This document shows positions 43,444 to 47,123 of a DNA stretch of 47,123 nt, piece after piece; position 1 is the stretch's first letter, and every line of letters begins with the position of its first letter. This stretch comes from Pleurotus djamor (lineage: Eukaryota > Basidiomycota > Agaricomycetes > Agaricales > Pleurotaceae). The translations under genes were made by a program, and so were the position numbers. Below the pieces are notes generated by a model. The model worked only from the letters and a program-made list of their open reading frames with translations, was not told the origin of the DNA and did not search any database. Where the stretch lies: NCBI GenBank assembly GCA_029747585.1, contig JAPEVF010000220.1:20538-67660 (forward strand), read 5' to 3'.

Positions 43444-43592
43444 CGTGCACCAAGAAACCTCTTTTGTGTAACTTATCTCTTGAATGCTTTGTTTTGGAAG
43501 CACAGGCCACCCTGCCGAGGGACACAGCAAATGATCAATGCATGAGGTCCATCACTGTGACTCGTGCTGGAGTGGCGTGGAGTCGGGGGTGG

Positions 43593-43599
43593 TATAAAT
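43593..43599 (+). promoter_or_regulatory. TATA box of F-box paralogue C, with GTGGCGTGG motif just upstream
   Basis: TATAAAT lies 64 bases before the stop-side of the leader and 70 bases before the ATG at 43663. GTGGCGTGG at 43572-43580 repeats the core of the 28-bp motif seen upstream of paralogues A and B (in gene direction). Confidence 0.5.
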
Positions 43600-43662
43600 A
43601 ATGAGATAGCAAAAACCACAAACCTCAAAAGCTAGAACTCAAACCTCTACCCAGTTGAATCC

Positions 43663-45210
43663 ATGCCCGCGAGACCCGTGTACGTCTGGCTCTCCCTGGA
43701 AATGCATCTGATCGTAACACTTCGACACTAACGAACTCTATAGGTATTGTCAGCGACGAACAGCATACGAATGCCCAACCCTACCATTGGTACCCGCCGT
43801 GGCATCGCCACTCCTCGAAACCTACTTTAGCGCGAGAATCGACGCGTCCTTCACCGCGATGCGGCGGGTGTGTGAAGAGCGAAATCAAGCCTGCAGTGCG
43901 ACAAGAAAGCTTCCTAGTGAAGTCTTGGCTATGATCTTTTCGATTGTAACGACGTTCCCTCCCCCCTTCCAACTCATCTCTCGGTCTTCTCCTCGTAAAG
44001 AGATCATACCATGGATCTCCGTGACGTATGTCTGTCGGCAATGGAGAACGGCAGCGCTCACCACACCTTCGCTATGGTGCGACTTCAAGTATGCGAAAGG
44101 CCCTTGGCTTGAACTTTTCCTCGGCCGTTCTGGGGCTTTACCTTTGACAATCAAGGCATTTATGAACACTGATCCGCTCTTGGCCATTGCCTTCGATTCT
44201 CCTAATCGACTAGGAGCACTCGAATTATCTTCAGCGGCAGCCAGTGATCTTTCTCGCCTTAACAAACCTACCCCTTACCTGACAAGCCTAAGCCTGACGG
44301 GCAATGTCTCCATTCCAGACGACCTTCTCGGTGGTGGTCATACCCCGAGTCTCCAATCGTTCACAATGGGATACGGTTCTTTGATACCCATGAAGCCCAT
44401 TTGGCTTCTCAACACTCGGCGGCTCACACTGAACGATGCTGGGGACTACGTGACCTATCTGCCAACCGAATATCGATGTCTTCACATTCCGCACTGGAAT
44501 TCCTCAAGCCTCTGGAGATGCTTGAATCACTACAAATAGAATTTAACTTTCGTGAGGACATCCTATTAAACAGGTACCTCGGACCGACTGTCCATTTCCC
44601 CTACCTACGCGTCGTCCGCGTTTCATTTACCCCAGATACCATCGACTTCATCTCTATCTTCGACCACATCGAAATGCCTGGACTAAGGGAGCTCACTGTG
44701 GAATTACCGGATCTAAACGTGGCTCCTACTCAAATCTTGGAGTACATCCTGTCCTTTTTCTTGAATACCACAGGCCTCCCTCTCAGCAAACTCAGATGGG
44801 ACGGTTGGGGGAAATCTCCTCGGGTGTCCCTCACGTCGGCGAATGAGGAGTACACCCTGTCACTCAGGTACCGGACCCCTTTGGACGAAATACCTTTCTG
44901 TCAGCTTCAAAGCATCGAGACACTTGAGATATGCAGTTTTGACGCCATTGAAGTCCTCTTACAACATCGTTTCCTGAAGCCATATACGTCTTTGAAACAC
45001 GTTATCTTTTCGTCAGAATGTCTCCACCCGAAGACTAAGCGCCTCCCCGTTGTGAGACGTTGGCTGAAAACCCGGGTATCTGCTGGAGTTGGGCTAGTAG
45101 ATATGGCATTGAACTGTGGCGATTTCCTCACTTATGCAGATCTCGCGAGTCTGAGCAGGATTCTCCCTGTGCGGCAAACAAATCTTGATGAAACCCACTA
45201 TTTACAATGA
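43663..45210 (+). CDS. F-box/LRR-like protein (paralogue C), one frameshift
   Basis: Exon 1 (43663-43679) encodes MPARP; after the intron 43680-43743 the frame gives YCQRRTAYECPTLPLVP, then the leader helix (RIDASFTAMRRVCEERNQAC), the F-box-like part (RKLPSEVLAMIFSIVTTF, VTYVCRQWRTAALTTPSLWC) and LRR-like segments (SRLNKPTPYLTSLSLTGNV, DDLLGGGHTPSLQSF). The frame changes by one base near 44470, after which it continues as SALEFLKPLEMLESLQIEFN, FISIFDHIEMPGLRELTVEL, SLTSANEEYTLSLRYRTPLD and LPVVRRWLKTRVSAG to 45210. Homology with paralogue B runs across the join. Either a pseudogene or a missing base in the assembly. Exon 1 start is supported by the TATA box and leader. Confidence 0.75.
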
Positions 45211-45354
45211 ATGAATCCCTTGGAAGAGTGCTATGAAACATGGCATTCTCGTCCCAAACTACTACACGCTTACAACGATATCACTTCTTATTCGGTTCAA
45301 CTACCCCTGCTCGACTATTGCCATATCACCCATAATTCTCGTCAATTATCTCAG

Positions 45355-47123
45355 CTAACCTAAAACAATCTCTTTCCATAATGCTCCCTCCGCCAACGCT
45401 TCGAAAAGATCCTTCTTCTCGATCGACCCTATCGCGACACGTTCATACCAATCCCCATGTGGTTCAATGAGCATGACCATATATTTCCATCCTTTCTCCT
45501 TGTCCTCAGCTCCTGACTTCGCTCGTTTGTCCCGCCCCTCACACAGAAGCACGAATTCATGCTCCCCAGGAACATGGGCTTGCTTCCAGTCCTCACCCAC
45601 GACTACGTGCCCAAGTTTTCGTCTGCTTTTGCCAAATATCCCAAGGCGGGACTGCCCCTCGCTTAGAGACATCGCATCGGCGTCTGTGTCTACATCCGAT
45701 GACGATTTGAGGTTGAACATCACTGATACCGTCCAAAACTGCAGGATCCCAGATCCAGGGCGTTGGGGCTGTCTGGCTACAGTCAAACGGGAACCGACTC
45801 TTAATCGGGCCCCCGTAGAAATTTCTTTGTCCAGATGGATCGGTATTTTTGCTGGACCAGAGTGGTACGCAATCGGTAGACTCCGTTGTCACGCGCTGGT
45901 ACCAAACGATCCAAGTCCGATGTCGCAAAGCCTTCCGAATTTTCCTGGTGTCGCTTGCGTACCATTTCCATATATTCATCCAGATGCCTCCGATCCATCC
46001 TGCCCATGACCAACTCGGTGCACATTGACGACGCTCCGATGTCTCCAGCAATGTCCACAAGAGAAACCAATCAAAATAAGCTTCTGGTATCCCGTGGCAT
46101 AGATTTGTTCTGAGTTCCAGCGTGATGTACCGGGAAACTCCGGCGAATGCGAAGTAAATGTCAGTATCAAAAGAAAGCTTCAACTTGGAGTAGCTCTGGA
46201 AGAGTCCCTCGAAAGTTTCAATATCATTGGCCTCTCTGCGGACTTGGGTCTGAGTAACGTCCTCTGTCACCACGTCTTCGCGGAGTTCATGGATTCGTTG
46301 GCAGTCGAAGACTACCTGCCCACCGATGAAGGTGAGTTTCCTTCGGGAAAATAAATTCTCTTGAAATCTGCTAACGGTGAGAAGGTTACAGGTCTGATTT
46401 TTTCAGGAACACTTACGTCCAGCACCTTTTGTAGTAAGTGGAGCTCTTCATGTAGTCTTGAAGCGTCGGTTTGAAAGCTAATCTGAAGCCAGGGCCGATT
46501 TGCTCGATTGATTGGCGAAAGTTTCGCGTTCCTGGCTGCATTCCCGGTAATCCCGCATTTGCGTCGTTTCCTGTACCAGCCAGGATTGTTATGAACGATG
46601 CTCCGTATACGAGGTCCATCCTCTTGATTGCTACCTCTTTCTTGCCGCTATCATCATCCTGGACAATACACAAACTGTCCACCCACAGGTATCGAAGCCC
46701 AATCTCCTTCGTCACTTGCATGGCATCTCGGATCGTTAACGGTATCTTTTCATAGACTTCGGGCGTCCACAGTCCATCGCGTTGCTCGAAATGGCCCACA
46801 TTGCTCTTTAGGGTGCGAAGGAATTCGACTCGCCCCCAGACGTAACTTAAAGTCGCGTACTTGACCCCATGGATGTCGGCACCCCGCACTAAGCAATTGT
46901 CAACAACGTCGATCAACCGGAAGTCGGGGATGACGTCGGCAGGGTGGTCTTGTTGATGCTCTCCCATCATGCCTTTGTCGCAGTCTTTCCGGTGGTCGAC
47001 TTCGCAAATCTGGATCCAATTCCGAACTAGGTTGAAGTCGATCTTATCTTGCTGTATGGGCCTGACTAANCGAGCTGACAGAACCGGAGAGTCGTTGGCG
47101 AGGAGCGTAATTTCTGGTAAAGT
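45355..47123 (-). CDS. HET-domain protein (heterokaryon incompatibility), 5' end beyond the window, one frameshift
   Basis: Partial: the N-terminus lies beyond 47123. Readable from FNLVRNWIQICEVDH, then IPDFRLIDVVDNCLV, the HET signatures YATLSYVWG, LRYLWVDSLCIVQDD, KRMDLVYGASFITILAGTGN and DANAGLPG, the intron (about 46370-46433), and WTFQENLFSRRKLTFIGGQV. The C-terminal part follows: FEGLFQSYSKLKLSFDTDIY, RQCAPSWSWAGWIGG, LLQFWTVSV-type segment (GILQFWTVSVMFNLK), ending at 45355. A single-base frame change near 45775 joins the last two. HET proteins can trigger cell death on fusion of unlike strains; which partner this one senses is unknown. An N lies at 47070. Confidence 0.8.

Overview
The window is nuclear DNA from a filamentous fungus, almost certainly a basidiomycete (Agaricomycetes). 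Genes are densely packed and cut by many introns of about 35-80 nt with GT..AG ends. The families present are typical of mushroom-forming fungi: a Plavaka transposon, a DUF6532-type protein, a DUF2235 plus WD40 protein, HET, F-box/LRR, DUF1996 and a Crinkler/RHS-like NTPase. Single N bases (281, 476, 479, 850, 9806, 14492, 27591, 30394, 35452, 47070) point to a draft assembly, so single-base frameshifts must be read with care.

Region 1, 0-10.9 kb, mostly housekeeping or metabolic. It holds a Bet1/Sft1-like SNARE, an isocitrate lyase/PEP mutase superfamily enzyme with the lyase motif KRCGH, a ten-exon short-chain dehydrogenase on the minus strand, an aminoglycoside-phosphotransferase-fold protein on the minus strand, an unrecognised gene split by a solo LTR, a four-helix membrane protein and a small zinc-ribbon protein.

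Region 2, 11-17 kb. A decayed Crinkler/RHS-like P-loop NTPase, a Lys/Ala-rich AT-hook-like nuclear protein, a poorly resolved stretch with duplicated exon-like units and a small secreted protein.

Region 3, 17.5-33 kb, shaped by transposons. A secreted alpha/beta hydrolase gene is cut in an exon by a 6.5-kb Plavaka (CACTA/EnSpm-like) element. The element carries an intact four-exon transposase and, on the opposite strand, a DUF6532-type gene. The hydrolase reading frame resumes beyond the element and runs to its catalytic His and stop. A DUF1996 gene converges on it with about 50 bp between. Next come a 2.9-kb pogo-type element with 43-bp inverted repeats and a TA duplication, and a 5'-truncated DUF2235-WD40 gene.

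Region 4, 33.7-35.7 kb, non-coding. Ten copies of a 24-nt near-palindromic motif with compensatory arm changes, then two MITE-like elements flanked by TA.

Region 5, 36-47 kb. Three paralogous F-box/LRR-like genes (two minus, one plus), a secreted BNR_4 beta-propeller protein that may be a polysaccharide lyase, a further LRR/F-box-like gene, and a HET-domain gene running off the right end.

There is no operon-like logic. The themes are transposon insertion and expanding, decaying accessory families (F-box, HET, CRN/RHS-like, DUF2235-WD40) beside a small conserved gene set. I used the conserved family frames to infer splice sites; these are manual calls.
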